Assembly: GCA_000934455.1 (NCBI GenBank)
Contig: KN887419.1
Location: forward strand, 15,906 to 79,905
DNA: 64,000 nucleotides
Source: Apostichopus parvimensis
Lineage: Eukaryota; Echinodermata; Holothuroidea; Aspidochirotida; Stichopodidae
Direction of reading: 5' to 3'
Part shown: positions 25,101-38,445 of the stretch, piece after piece
Layout: each line of letters starts with the position of its first letter
How positions within the stretch are numbered: the stretch's first letter is position 1
The notes under the pieces: model-generated
The model's input: only the letters and a program-made list of their open reading frames with translations
Told to the model about the DNA's origin: nothing
Databases searched by the model: none
Program-made: the position numbers and the translations under genes

Positions 25101-28100
25101 TTTGGTTAGAGCACATTCTTTCGCAAACATCAATGGTAAAACTGCCAATGAATGTCTTCTTTACCCTAGCTCTTTCTTTCGGCCATTGCGTTACTTGATG
25201 TGTTACCATTAACATTAACAACAAGGCAACACTTACTTGTTTTTATGTACGACTTTGTACTTTGTATTTTGCTCTTGAAATGTACAACAACAGCTGATTA
25301 TAACCACATCGCTCGTTTCATCGAAGGTGAGCCTCGACATTAGTTCCATCACCTTCCAACCTTACATGACATGTAAACAACATGAAGAATTGTTTTAGGC
25401 TAATAGGAATGAAATGACATATTGGCGTGTTGCATGAACTACTACTGTAACATATCGAACTAGTATAAGTTTACACGTCTACAAAGTTAACGTATCTACG
25501 AACGTGACGGACCAAACTTTGGAAGCTGCCCAATGTCTGTGTAGTACGTGAACTTCACTTTTGTTCCATTGGAATAGGAATTCGATTTAGTAATTATTTT
25601 TCAATATAATACTATAATAAGTTCATGTACACTGTTTAAGAAAATTGTAAATTTACTGTAAATTCCTGTCGAATTTACCAGAAGGTCGGTTTTTAATATT
25701 ACATTTAAACTTCTGTTATTTTAATAGACGTTTTATGTACAGCAAGTGGTTTACCATGTGTCAGTTTCTTATACTTACATGTAAAATTCTGAGAATTTTA
25801 CAGAAGTTTTACAAATGTCATGTACTTTAGACAATGAGTTTGTTTTTGCAACCTAATGCATGTAATTTGAAGTTTGGAGAATGTTTTACGGAAATTTACC
25901 TGAAGTATGAAACACGGTACCAATGTACAATGGTATACAACAAACTCCATCGTGCAGGAACATTACCGAAAGATAAAGAAAAGAAAGAGTTGTTCTCTGC
26001 TTCAGTGTCAAATTTCAGCAACTCTCCCCCCCCCCCACCCCACCGTGAGGCTCATCAAGGACACTAGTCAAGCAGACGTGTATAACACTCTTAAAACTCC
26101 CTGGTGAAATAATCCCGGTTACCTCAAATTGACAGTATTGGGGTTTAAACTCTAGTAGCCAAAACGCAACCGGGCCGCCAGGTGTGAAAATATATCACTT
26201 GCTAACTTTTAACTACTTCCTGGTTGAATTCAGTGACAAGGTATTCGACATGTTTAATTTGCGGGCTTTATCATTAGAAGCGCAGTGTCGAAAAATTTCA
26301 TATCAGGCCAGAAAGAATGAATGCGTTTGTCAAAGAAAAATAACAGAATGGAATCTTACATCACTGAATGACTGAATTTGTATGTAAAGTTTGTTTTGAT
26401 AATTGTAATGTAGAAAAGACTGGCCTATTTTCTTTGAAATATTCAAATATGTATCACTGTCTTAACAGAAAGTGGGCTAACACTAGTAACTGGGCGAGTC
26501 CTAACGTTAGGATAGGTTTAACATTAGCAATGCAAAGCCTACATGATTCTCGCTGTCGAGCAATGCTGTGAGTTACTTCACATTAGTAAACTGTCCTGCT
26601 CGAAGGCTAATGTGATGCAGCAGCATCCCATGACCATGGTCATGCGGTTGTCATGACATCTACCGCCCTCTGAATTACTTCCCTAAAAATGGAGCAAACC
26701 GCCTCTATAAAAGTTATATTCATGTTTTTATGCAAAGTTTAACGACAGACATTTAGCCTAGACTATCACGATCGCAAGCTTTGTCAATTTGTGTTTACGC
26801 ATAGCCTGACATTAGGCTAGGCCTGTTAGTACTAACGGCTACACCTAGACCACTGCTACCGAGTTAACTAAGGCTTATTTGTAAGGACTATAACATAAAT
26901 CTGTTTTTGATTATGTAGGCTCTGTCATTGGTGTAATTCCTGTTAGAATTTAACCTAGGCTATCTACAGGCGCACTTACATGGATAGGCCTAGGTTTGCA
27001 ATGAATGGCAATGCGCTACCCTACTTTGATATACAAGTTCTGTTGCATTTGTTTGCAAAAAGCCAGGAAAGGTTTCAGGAAACGGTGTTATGCTCAGCCA
27101 CTTTGTTTTTATGATTTGTTGAAGGTTGGTACCACTATGCCGAAATACTTGGAGGAAGTACAGAGCCGCCAGCTTTTTGTCTTAATAATGGGTGTTTGGG
27201 ATACTGCCCATCAAAGTTTCGTTGTGGCGGATTGGCATGGATTTTAGCAGCAGACCCAATAAAAGGCTCTTGATGTTTGCTTAAAGTTATTCTATGTCTT
27301 AGACTTAACTATCCGTGGCAATGTGCAGTTACTTGGGAGTTTGTTCAAATGTACTAAACGGACTGGATAGTCAAGTCCAAACATAATCCGCCGTTATTAC
27401 AATGAGGGCTGCATTGAACACAAGAGTGGATGACGGATGCCGAAAGCATGAAAGTGAAGCAAAGAATAGTGAAGACTACTTCCTTTAGTCACATAATGCA
27501 GTGAACTTGAGTGAACTTAGAATACATCAAGTGCATACTTAACTTAGAGAAAAAGATACTCTTGTTGTAGAGCAATAGAAAGTGTGACAAACTAGCAGGA
27601 GTGGAGCAAGTCTCAAGTGTTAAAGCTAGAGTTTAATTATCAGTTAATTGTGAAAACTTTCAGTTTCTGATCCAGGATTTTCTGAAGTGGCCCAAGAGAC
27701 AAATATGGTCACATACGGAATTATCACTTATGACTTAAGCTTTTGGCATTCAAAGTATGTTTGAGCACGTTTTGAAGTTGTTTAATAAAAGTTTCAGGGA
27801 ACAATATTATGTCTTGTTGTCTTTTATAATCTCACTGATTATTAATAATTCTATCAGACAAGCAGGAGTGATAACAACTGTAATTGACACGTTTGGGTAT
27901 GCGGGCACTTCATTTGCAGCTGCGTAAAAATTATGTAGCATGTCAAATTTGTAATTAATAGGGTGACTTTAGATACATTTATGTGAAAGAATTTTCTTGT
28001 GATTATAATAGAAACTTGAAATTAAACCCCTTTTATCTGCTATGTGACAAAAGATGACTTAAACCCTCCTTGACATTGTTTATCTCTTTTTTCTATTTAA

Positions 28101-28914
28101 CATACCATATAATAACAGCGAACATACGTCCATAAGAAACCACAGTGACCATAAGAAAAAACTTTTTAATTTAAATGTATAGACTGTATATCTACTCAGA
28201 ATATATTGTGTTCAGTAACCGTCAAAAAAAGCGATTTTACAGTCAAAGACCCATTTATTGCAAGGGAAAAACTGTATAACGTTTTTAGACAATTTATTTT
28301 ACATAGAATGTAGTGTAATATAACGGTAGTCATATATTAATTTTACGGACAAAGACTTATAATGCAAGAAAAAACTATATGTAACATTTTAAAAGACTGT
28401 TTATTTTACATTGATTATCTGCAGTTTGAAATTTCGGTCATTTCCGGGAAACTCTGCTACGTAACCAGAAAAAGTATATTTGTTAGCAGACTTGTTTTTA
28501 ACAGTGTAAGATGTTGATGATTCCAACTTACGTGGGGTTGAACCATAATCGCAGATTAACACAAACAATCATCGTTTATCTAATTTGCCATCAGATATGA
28601 TGCTGCCATTAAACCTCATCCTCAGTGGAACAATATTCTTTATTGCGATCTTAGCCGCATTGTGCTACATAATTCGACGACACTGTAAGTAATGTAGAGA
28701 ACGGATTATGCAGCTAGTCTATGTTCTTAGCACTCTGTATAGTTAGATGTGTTGCTGTCCATCCACAATTTGATAAAAAATAAACAATGTCACTTAACTG
28801 TAAATAGAAAATATGACGCCGGACGATGTGATCTCTACTAAATGATTAACACTATTCTTAATTCTGTCTGCTTCATTTAACTTGTATAGGTAACACAAAG
28901 AGAGAAACTGAAAG
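22190..28914 (+). CDS. Ig-stalk-TM receptor gene, copy A (3' end not found)
   Basis: Exons: signal 22190-22253 (MAAFRYSNVYNILGVLFLL...), Ig 22347-22670, stalks 23468-23533 (AVIPFGTTPNSINNTKEQV...), 24849-24923 (EPPSSSITKSNF...) and 25294-25326 (ADYNHIARFIE), membrane 28595-28684 (SGTIFFIAILAALCYIIRRH), tail 28890-28914 (CNTKRETE). All borders are GT-AG. All exons up to the membrane one are multiples of three entered and left in phase 1. The Ig exon has CLVCPV, ITW, LWSLNV and NFSC, as expected for an Ig fold, plus extra cysteines and Asn-linked sugar sites. It would be a type I surface protein with a Ser/Thr-rich stalk and a basic membrane stop. After the tail exon (phase 2) I cannot follow the gene. 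No NACHT exon is seen before the Penelope fragment. The stalk and membrane exons beyond 25136 are outside the duplication and exist only here. Confidence 0.65.
25137..28594. other. Unique DNA (introns of the Ig-stalk gene) with repeat debris
   Basis: It is not found in copy B. It contains a 21-bp near-palindrome at 25781-25801, a poly-C run near 26027-26036, a perfect 16-bp palindrome (CATGACCATGGTCATG) at 26629-26644, and two imperfect tandem blocks at about 28215-28320 and 28330-28420 sharing 'tttattttacat' words. Two short plus-strand frames, 26184-26375 and 27005-27247, look somewhat protein-like (the second ends VWDTAHQSFVVADWHGF) but match no family I know. They may be pieces of a mobile element sitting in the intron. 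Confidence 0.4.
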
Positions 28915-29799
28915 GTATTGTATTTATTAACTGTTTTTATATAATATCACCAAGGCGTAGTAACATAATTATTCATTGAGCTATTCAATAGACATATGTA
29001 TTTAAACTGCTTTCTTATCTTTGCAAATCTATCAAAATGTTCTTACCCATCGAAGTTACCCTCCTCACTTTTCTCCTTCCTGTCATTAAACATATGTATC
29101 AGTTATGGAAATTTGAGTACTAACCTATAACAAAACTCGAAACCCTTTCTCATCCCATGAAAGAGAATATGGATAGTTTGTAACGAGGAGAGTAAAATTG
29201 AAGGACGCTATGGATAATTGAGGGTAAGCTAGTTAAAATGTGCAACATATAAACTTAGACTACTGCAAAGAGGTCAGGACTTACGGAATGGATGATTACA
29301 AAGGTTTTCGTAGATTAAATATGATAGGAGAGGGGCTTGTGTACCTGTGTATGTCACCACTATAATTTTGGGTTACAATTAGGTGTTCAGGTATTGTACG
29401 TACAGTCTCTTTAATGGGGCTTACTATACTTCTGAAATATGGCAGGTGAAAAGCGAAAAAAATAATTATGCGGATTGCAGATTTTACATGCACATGTCAA
29501 AATCGTTCTTACTGAACTGTAGCATCAAAATCTCCTTTGCACTTTGAGCAATATTTATGAACAAACATGGTGTAACTTAACATATACATGACGATCGTTT
29601 TAACTATGTTAAGAAATCAGGAGTTCCAAACGTAAATTGTGGTACTAAACACAGAAAAAAAGTATTCGATTCTTCTGCCGTTTGCAATAAACTGCCTTGA
29701 TGGTTTGTATAATAATACAATACTCTCCAATGATATATGATGTCGACTAGTTAGTTAGTTTTGACATTTTACTGTAAGGTGGGTTGAACCATGTTGTCT
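28915..29799. other. Unique stretch, nothing recognised
   Basis: No exon continuing the Ig-stalk gene in the required phase was found. A minus frame at 29296-29493 has no family likeness. Confidence 0.4.
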
Positions 29800-30318
29800 T
29801 CCTGCTCCGGTTCCTTTTTTTCCTCTTACAGTAAAAATGTGAAAACTAACGTTGGGGCCCAGTTTCTCAAACTGGTCGACAAGCACTTCCCTCTCGGGAC
29901 AAAGCTGAGGAAAATATTCAACAGGAACACTTTAAAAGTGAGTTACAGTTGCATGAAAAATATGAATTCAATCATAAAATCCCATAATGCTAAAGTAATG
30001 AAAAAATTCAACCAAGAAACCCCCACAAGAACCTGCAACTGCAGAGATAGAGCCTCTTGCCCCCTACAGGGTGAGTGCCTTGTCAGTGCCGTGGTGTATA
30101 AGGCCACAGTTACTTCCGGTGACGATGGCACCACAAGGTCATATGTTGGGCTTACCGGGGGGGATTTCAAATCTAGATATAATAACACCACTAAGTCTTT
30201 CAGAAATAGTAAATACGAGAAAGAGTCTGAGTTGTCTAAACACATATGGGGATTGAAGAGACAAAAGGTAGATTACTCGGTTAGGTGGAACATAATTAGG
30301 CAATCCGACACTTATCAG
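29800..30318 (+). mobile_element. Penelope-like retroelement fragment (GIY-YIG end)
   Basis: The open frame matches the C-terminal part of Penelope polyproteins: NVKTNVGAQFLKLVDKHFP, KIFNRNT-KVSYSCM, the CNCRDRASCPLQGEC zinc-like linker, VVYKATV and YVGLTGGDFKSRYN (the GIY and YIG parts of the endonuclease), then SELSKHIWGLK. The reverse transcriptase part is missing to the left, as in most 5'-truncated copies. The right side runs into an N block. Confidence 0.85.
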
Positions 30319-30578
30319 NNNNNNNNNNNNNNNNNNNNNNNNNNNNNNNNNNNNNNNNNNNNNNNNNNNNNNNNNNNNNNNNNNNNNNNNNNNNNNNNNN
30401 NNNNNNNNNNNNNNNNNNNNNNNNNNNNNNNNNNNNNNNNNNNNNNNNNNNNNNNNNNNNNNNNNNNNNNNNNNNNNNNNNNNNNNNNNNNNNNNNNNNN
30501 NNNNNNNNNNNNNNNNNNNNNNNNNNNNNNNNNNNNNNNNNNNNNNNNNNNNNNNNNNNNNNNNNNNNNNNNNNNNNN
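30319..30578. other. Assembly gap (260 N)
   Basis: It hides the end of the Penelope fragment and the left edge of copy B, including any first exon of the second P2X7-like gene. It is exactly as long as the other gap. Confidence 0.95.
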
Positions 30579-31614
30579 CATACTTGTTGTAGAAAGCGAT
30601 TAACAAAGTTGTCGTAGGCCTGTAGCCTAGGCTAATTTGGACTCAATCGAAGGCTGTTCACTTAGTCGTGTAAGTTACACGGTGTAACTGATCAAACAGG
30701 AAATAGGAAAGCCTGAGGCTGCCAAGGCCCAACATAAATATGCCTAACGTGAATTTAGCTGGCTTAGGTCAGTAACAATATGAACTATATTCTATGACCA
30801 AGGCCTACATCAGTGGCTTGGGGGTACTGTGATTCAGGGGGTACTGTGTTCACTCTGTGGTAAATTGGTTAATAGGTAAATGAAGGAAATTATTATTTTT
30901 TCCTTGTTTGTTTGCCCATCAAATTTACTCATGATAATGAAACTGTGTCTGTATGCAACAACCAGGGTGAACAGAACCTAGGCTTGAATCCATCACACTA
31001 CTACAGTACAGTACAATAACTGCTGCTCTAAGAAAAAATCTGTGCCTTAGTTTGAAAGGACATTACTTTTGTTATTCATCAGATCATCTCAACAACTTAT
31101 TTTCAGGTTTTTAATGCATGTCTAGAAGGGCACAAGTTGTTGGAATGATATCGGAATGAGTATTTGTTTATGGTCAAGCCAATATGAGCCTGCTTATTCC
31201 ATTACCGTAGATTTTGTATGATCAACTCATGGTTCCAGTCGACCATGGTACTACCACATAATCAGACCACTCTTTTATTTTCTCCTGGTCATCAGAGTGT
31301 GGCTTCAATTAGCTGACCGAGCGAATACATAGGATCTGTTCTTCCTGTTTATCTAATCTTGGGGTAGTGTCTTATAGAAATAAACAAGGATGACTTGGGC
31401 TGTAAAAACTTTCAGTAATATTGAACAGTGCATTCTGTCAGTTACAGGAGATTTTTTTTAAATCAAAGATCTCTTACATTCTGAAATTTGGTGGGTTGCA
31501 CTTGGGCTGCCTCAGCATTGTCGTTCACTATTTTATTTTGTTATTTATTACCCAATATACAGTGGTCTTTCTTGTGATTTACTACAGAGCCCTTTAATCT
31601 TCTTTCACAAAAAG

Positions 31615-31840
31615 GTGTACCTGTGGTCATTGTGCCTAAATGACAACTGCGAGGGAATGCAGATGCTGCACTGAAATCGATAAGGTGAAAGATGTTATGG
31701 AAGAAGAAGGTGCAGGATGCATCACAACACATCCTGGATTTCATGCTGTCTGTCTTGAACTGTGGGGATTGAGAACAGCATATTTTGCTTACCGCCAACA
31801 GTATGGAGAAAATGCAAGAGAGAGAAGTTTACACGAGTAA
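31615..31840 (+). pseudogene. P2X7-like exon 2, copy B, stopped
   Basis: Same exon as 1933-2164, with the acceptor kept. It reads CTCGHCA and then a TAA where copy A has TTA (Leu), so a spliced mRNA would stop before the Cys-rich core. The rest (MTTARECRCCTEI...YAFRQ-like tail) stays open. Exon 1 is not visible; it would lie in or beyond the N block. Either this copy is dead, or it starts at the internal ATG at 31640 and makes about 66 residues. Confidence 0.75.
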
Positions 31841-31953
31841 GGTTGATGAAAAAGTTGCATTGCTTACACGAATTGCCATAGAAATTAATGTTATTCAAAT
31901 TTTAGAAGCCTTTAACCACACGGCACCGGTGTTACGCTGAAATGTCATTCATG

Positions 31954-32390
31954 TAATCCATTTAAGTTACACACAAACGGCAACGAAGAACATAAAAAAG
32001 AATCATAGACATACTTGTCGAGTTCTCAAAACTATACAATATACATGATTAATTCGACACATGCATCGCCTAAATAGTTATTACCGTTACCTTATTTAAA
32101 TTTTAACTGATGTTTGACATAATCACGTCAACTGAATATGTAGTAGAATATATGTACATATACTGTTAAGCTCCGGCTCAATTAGTTCAGGGCTCCGTTA
32201 TTAAATATATAGAATTAACGGCAGATAAAGAGAACTCCAGAATATAGATATACTTGTAGAATATAAGCTTTATTTATTCTGATATGATATTGTTGATGGA
32301 GTGCAGATCCAGAATAGTGTATCTGAACTATACTCTCTGAAGTCTGAAATGCTAGTCTTTCTCATACTAAAAACCTACAGTATGTAAAGA
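31954..32390 (-). repeat. Interspersed repeat, unit 1
   Basis: The reverse complement is found at about 63338-63778. The two share about 430 bases end to end, including an AATAAA-bearing AT-rich part and the word GAGCCGGAGC. It is absent from copy A, so it arrived after duplication. Class not settled: a non-autonomous retroelement end is plausible. Confidence 0.75.
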
Positions 32391-32712
32391 CCAACTATTG
32401 AGACAAATTTTTGGGGGGGGATTTTCCATTAATTTGGGAGTTTACATACCCATAATCAACATGTGTAAAAAAAAATCTTCCAAAACCTACTATAACCCAT
32501 CAAAAAGCGACCACGAAAATGGAAATTTTGGGTAGTCACGTGACATGTACCTCTGGAATGTCTGAAAACAGAGATTGACCCAAAGGAGCCTCTGGTCACC
32601 GTGTGACGTCTTTATTGGTATACCGCGAAAATCAAACGCTGAAATAGGCACTGTTTATACACAGATAGCGAACAATTGTACTTTATTTGACTTCCAATTT
32701 CGAGCGTTAGAA
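32391..32712. other. Copy B-only filler between repeat and inverted segment
   Basis: It has no counterpart in copy A. Non-coding; contains a G-run near 32412 and nothing recognised. Confidence 0.4.
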
Positions 32713-33435
32713 AAGCTGCTAGCTTAAAACAGGAACACATAAAGGTAAAAAACTAGTTTTAAGACAATTTTAAGCAGAAATTTTAGTAAAATGGGTTATT
32801 TTATTAGCAAAATTTCCACTCAAATGGAGGCATCGTTTACATAGCGAAGCGTCAATAGGTAAGTGTAGACAATGCAAGCAGCTTGCCGTTTGATCGCAAG
32901 ATACCGCAAACTGAACAAGAATAGACCTAAAAGATGCCTCCTGCGTGATATGTGACGGGAAATGGCTTACGTTACTGTCAACGAATTACCAAAAAGACAC
33001 TAAACATAATCGAACAACTACGAGAAGACGCTGACCCGAATCGACCAGGGTAGCATATACATGACTAAGCTTCGGCTGAACATAGTACTTACTCGTTTTA
33101 ATATCCAAAAGTACAAACACAGAAATAGTATCCTTTCAATAAACCAAATTTAGCAGTGAATATCCAAATCCACGTTTCTCGTTCAATCCTGGGCGAAATA
33201 CTACCGTGACTGTGTAATTCCATAGAGTTAGGTCTAGTTGAAACAGGCCTTGACCAGTAACATCCCACAATCTGAAGACAGACACTAACGAAATAAAACG
33301 TCCGATCTCTTCATGGTACCGTTTTTATTTAACTCCTTGGACCATGCATATGCCGGAATAAACATAACGGACAATATAACACACGTATCACGAACTCACT
33401 ATAAGCATGGTCTTGAGTGCTGGCCACCCAGATGA
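32713..33435 (-). repeat. Inverted counterpart of 2342-3091
   Basis: See the entry at 2342. Here the segment directly abuts, through a short A-run, the DNA shared with 3297 onward. In copy A about 190 bases lie between. Confidence 0.8.
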
Positions 33436-34734
33436 AAAAAAAATTGCCCAACATTACAAATGTGATAACGTCAACCGAAACATTTTAAAGTGAATGGCGT
33501 TTATCTTGAGACATTTGTAAATGTATCATGGGGAGTGTATTTTAAACATATTGAGCTAGGCCGAGTTGGTGATATAACACTTTGGCTAGTGGATGGCCAA
33601 ATTACATATCCTAGCCTAACTTAAGGCCTAACTTAGTCTGAAAGTCATGCCTATTTCTTGCAAAATTGATTGACTTCGTAAATAATAAAAACACTGAATT
33701 GGTGAATCACACTGCTTTTCGTGAACTTGAAATCACACTTAATATGTATTTGTCTGTTTCGTCTGCATTTTGTAGTCAAATATTTGTGCAGTATCAATCA
33801 TGTGACTGTTCGATCCGTATAGTGCATTCACTAATGATAGTTACCTTAGTTATTAATATATCAGCTGAATGTAAAATAATCATGTGCGTAAATTGAATAA
33901 TTGTCATATAAACTATAAACAAGCACCTTGCAAGATAATAGAAGGACACATAACGAATCCTTCACATCGCGAAGCAGGACTTCAGACAGAGAAAAATATA
34001 GCCTTAGCGAAAATTAGGACCACATGTTGTTTTCTTTCTTAGTCATGATTAGCTCAATCATAGTAATAGGTAATTTTGAACCAATCATGGATCAGATACT
34101 CCACCACTTCTGAGCAGTGTTTTTTTTTTTAGATGCAAAATTAGTTCTGAAAAATGAATCATCCAGTACTCACGATCAGTATATAATGGCCAAATAATTT
34201 ATACATATTAATTGTTTCCAATCAGTATCTTCAGGAAAGTTTACAGGTTTTAATTGAACATTTAATTGTATCACGGAGATAATAAATCATCTTGTATTCA
34301 ACATAACTTTTTAATCATTTTTTTAATCATTCTTACGGGGATGAGTTAAACAGTGCACTTTATGAACACAAATTGAAAGACTTTACAACTTTCCACAATA
34401 TTGCAGTTTGATATAATATATTTTATAATACAAGTTTCAAGTCTGATCTTTTCATAAGAAAAAGTAGAAACAAAGGAAACAGCTGTGTTTTTATTTTATT
34501 CGAGAGGTTTCTTGTATCCTAAGATAAAGACCAATAGCTAGTAAACAAACTTGGTTTGGATCAACAGTATCGTACCATTAAGTGATTGATCGGTTGGGGG
34601 TGGTGGGGGTTGTTTGTCTCCGACTGTTGTTTTTCAGCTAAAACGAACGTTTTCCCCCTTGTTTGGCGAAATGTATTTCACTGTATCAACCACAACCACC
34701 ATGTGCAGCATCATGTTTCTTGGGGAATCGTGAT
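33436..34734. other. Non-coding block shared with copy A
   Basis: It aligns with about 3285-4835, lacking some 220 bases. No coding signal. Confidence 0.5.
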
Positions 34735-35677
34735 CTTCGACTGTCCATCGTTACCGATGATGACTGTTGGGTGCAACAGGCAATCATTTAACATTTCCTG
34801 GCCCTCTTGTGCGAGGACAGACCAGCATTGGAACGGAAGTTTCTCCTGCAGGTGATACATTGATAGTCTGAGGTAAAACTATCAACTGCCCCATGACGTA
34901 AATCATGCTGCCGCTTGTACTTTTCATTCCTCCTGTCTTCCACGGTCTTGATAGTGTTCCTCACTGCATGTCTCTAGCTGATCCTATCACTGGCCAATGA
35001 TTCCCATCTGTCAACATCGATATTTGCTTTTCTCAAGCATCGTTTCAGGGTATCTTTGTAACGCAAGATTTGACCACCCTGTTGCCTTTTGACTTCTGAG
35101 AGCTCACCATAGTAAACCATTTTTGGCAACCGATGTTCAGGCATTCTGCGAACATGTCCTGCCCACCTTAACTGTGAGGCTGTGATCATAGATTCAATGC
35201 TTGGTAGGCCTGCTCTCTGTAGGACCTGCACATTGGCTACCCTATCCTGCCATTTGATGTTCATGACCTGACATAGCAGTTTCTTAATGTGACGGCTGTA
35301 TAATGTCAAGGTTTCTGTAGCATATAAAAGAGATGGCATAACTACTGTCCTGTATATTTTCATCTTGGTTGTCAATTTGATCTCATGTCTTGACCATAGA
35401 CGTTTTGAAAGAGCTCCAAAGGACTTGCAGGCAGCTTGTACACGCATTGATACTTCAACATCTGCACTGTTGTTGCTGGATATTGTACTGCCCAGGTATG
35501 TGAAGGTATTTGACTGCGTTAGTCTTCTCCTTTGATTGTGATCTCTTTTTCTTGTGTAGCTTTGCCAGGCTTTGGTTGATAAAGCAGTTCTCTTTTTGTA
35601 GAGTGGTGTTGGTGATCAAGGCAGAGTCATCAGCGAAAAGGAGTTCGCGTACACAAACTTCACGTACCTTGGTGTTT
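34735..35677 (-). mobile_element. 5'-truncated LINE (RTE-like) with target duplication
   Basis: On the minus strand it starts inside the reverse transcriptase at VCVRELLFADDSALI (the FADD catalytic motif). It continues with the C-terminal part: MPSLLYATETLTLYSRHIKK, IKWQDRVANVQVL, LRWAGHVRRMPEHRLPK, RYKDTLKRCLRK. Sequence between the two readable parts is shifted in frame, so the copy is dead. It is flanked by the 11-bp direct repeat GGAATCGTGAT (34724-34734 and 35678-35688). Copy A keeps the uninterrupted site near 4830. The family assignment to the RTE side of LINEs is from memory of the GHVxRM-type tail. Confidence 0.85.
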
Positions 35678-35688
35678 GGAATCGTGAT

Positions 35689-38445
35689 ACACACCTAACG
35701 ACAAGCACACAGTCACAGTCTCGATGCAAGGGACTGGGGTTGAGAGCTGATCAACCGGTTCGTTGTTTGGTTTTTCGTGACTAGGTTCTTTCCTATGTGA
35801 CTTTTCTTTATAAAATATCTTCTTATTGGATTTTTTCTTATTAAGACGCATAAAAACTTTTCATGGCGTTTTTCTTGGAGCCTTCCTTCCTGAATTGAAA
35901 TTGAACTACAAGTATGGCATAAAAGATCATCCGTAGATTCTTTATTAGGGGCTTCTGGGCCTCATTAGTAGACATAAGCAGTGTGTACATGCCGGTCGAC
36001 AGGAGCGACCCTACGGCTAAAGCCAAGGATTCTCGCACGACACCTATTGCTTCTAGATTTGACAGACGTGTTTTCAAATCCTCCACCCACATGCACCTTG
36101 TCAAATTTCAATGATTCATCAGGGAAATATAAAAGTTCATCACTCATGGCAAAATGCATCATGCTTCGTTCGGTATCACACTACCACAATTTGTGTAGTA
36201 AGAGATCAAAGTTCCCACTTACCAGCGGAGCCTCCTGCTAATTGTATTTGCTTACTTTGATAGGCAGCTAAGGCTATTGACTGCAAAACCATCTTGAACA
36301 GAGCATGCATATATTACAGCCGTTATCATTACAAAGAGATTGTACCAAACATTGAAAGTACTGCAAATCAACTGACCTCATGTTTTTTTTCAACCAAGGG
36401 TATTAAAGAGGTTGACTTTCCCACATGAACAGACTATCTGCTCCAAAATCTTCTTAGACAAGCTCTTAGAGGATAAGACTTTTGTAATTTATTTGTAATG
36501 ACAGTTTTACATCACAGGAATGTTTTTGATATATATAGATAGATAATGAAAAACTGCAAACATACATTTTATAGCAGAGTCCTCAGTTTCATAGCAGAGT
36601 CCTCAGTTTGACTCAGCAATTTGGTATACCACACTAGATAAATCAGTGAGAAATCTGAGGTGTAATTGTCAAGTCATTTACCAATTGAACTTATACCTCA
36701 ATCACAAGAAAGTAAGCGCACAAGTTTCTGTGCAACAAGTGATCATGCAGTAAATTCATGGCAAATTTAACAAAGAACCTTGAACCAAAAACCAAAAACC
36801 AAAGAACTAACAGGGAGGAGGTTGCCAAAAGAAAAAAGAGGCATACATATTGTTCTGAAGAAATTGCTTACTAAGTACTCATTTCGATGAAGAAGATAAC
36901 AAGAATGAGAAAGGAAACATGTGGGGAAAAAAAGGGCATAGATTCCATCTTAAAAGAGAAATATTTTAAAGATATAATAATTATGGCAAGCACTGAAAAT
37001 GCGCCCATGTCAAAGCATCTGACACCCATCTATTTGATAAGTTAACTTTATCAAAATATCTGCTCAATATTTGTCGAGGCCTGTTCACTATCCTAGGATG
37101 GCTTTTCTGACTTAAATAGAAACTGCTCAGTGGCGCCCCCTTCAAGTGGCCCCCAGGGTACGTGCTATAACTGCCGTACCTTATATACGCCACTGGACGC
37201 ATCGATTTTTAAAGAACAGAAACAATAAAATAATCATTTCAATGCTCAAAACACATATTTACCCCAAACACTAACGTCGTTGCAACTTTATCACTTTAAT
37301 TTTTCTTAATCTTGGCTTCTTATAAATGCCTGGATGATATAAAGGAAAGTCACATGTTGATATTACAAATCACATGTCAAGTTAATGCGAGAACCTTTAT
37401 TAAGTAATAAGTGTATACTTACTTTTCATAATTTCCTTTCGGCTGTTTCGCATTATATGAACTTTGTAAAACATTAACTTCATATTCGGCATGTTAATGA
37501 AACCATTTCAATTGACGAAATAAAACAGTTTACAATTAGAAACTTTTAGAGCTTAGCTACATACACTTTAATTCATGAGTGTTTTAGAGTAATTATTAGG
37601 CTGATGACTTAGTCGTTCTGTATACTTTGTTAATTTTTATTGTTAATGTTGATAAAACTGTATTAGCATCCAAAGTCATACGTTGTTGAGAAGTAACAAT
37701 ACACATTGGATCAGAATACACCCAGATATACAAAGCCATGCATTCCGTTAATGTATTTTCTCTGACTTAAGAATCGTCTCATTAGTTATTTTCAACCACT
37801 GGGTGTATAAATATTAAGTTTACCGCAGGAATTCAATCGAAACTAGTCATTGAAAACAAACTGTATTTATTGAACGCCTTCTAAATAATTAATATTTTAA
37901 TATGTGTACCTTCTAATTACTTGCGAGAACGAGTTACACTCTTAAAACGGGGTTTCCAATGTGATAAAACATGGAACAGTTGTCATTAAATTACTACAGA
38001 TTTAAGCTTGTCTTACAAATTTCCAGGAATGTGTTCTTTCGTGCTGGTTCAGATTTATAACAGAGTTATTTAGTTAATCATTACTATACGCCAGGTTCTG
38101 CACTGGCCGACATCTGGGGGAAGAAGGTTAAGCATCGGGTGTAGTAATCTATTTGATTTTGTTTCATGTTACAGCAATGGAATGAGTTTATCGTTTAACC
38201 GTATTGTGTGACTGCATAAGCATCGGTAGGCTATATTTAAATATATAATTCACTTGATCTAAGCTATGTCAAAATACCTGAAATATATAACTTGATGCAT
38301 TTTGATCCGACAAAGGAATTACAATTTGTTAACTTAAATTTAAAAAAAAATATATTGCGGAAATCCGTTTGCAACGTACATTATTGTTCCATATCATTCG
38401 ATTACCACATCATTTTGCAAAATATACTTTGAAAGTTCCACTAAC
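35689..38445. other. Non-coding block shared with copy A
   Basis: It aligns with about 4845-7793. A minus frame 35841-36104 is open but its copy A counterpart is not, so I do not call a gene. A 0.17-kb private piece sits at 38102-38277. Confidence 0.5.

Larger units (their letters stand above)
846..25136. repeat. Segmental duplication, copy A
   Basis: Direct counterpart of 30579-56229. Shared order: P2X7-like exon 2, intergenic blocks, minus-strand Ig pseudogene, small plus exons, Ig-NACHT gene on minus, membrane-protein fragment, Ig-stalk gene on plus. The left edge is seen only because copy B starts right after an N block, so the true edge may be further left. The right edge is sharp: both copies share the words around 'gcaaacatcaatgg' and then part. 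Private to this copy are the hAT-type insertion at 18657-19236 and a 0.09-kb insertion near 17219-17305. Confidence 0.9.

Noticed and set aside
24955-25224. Minus 89-codon frame at the right edge of copy A
   Set aside because: Not open in copy B; no splice support.
26629-26644. Perfect 16-bp palindrome as an operator or attachment site
   Set aside because: No partner site or gene context; such palindromes occur by chance at this scale.
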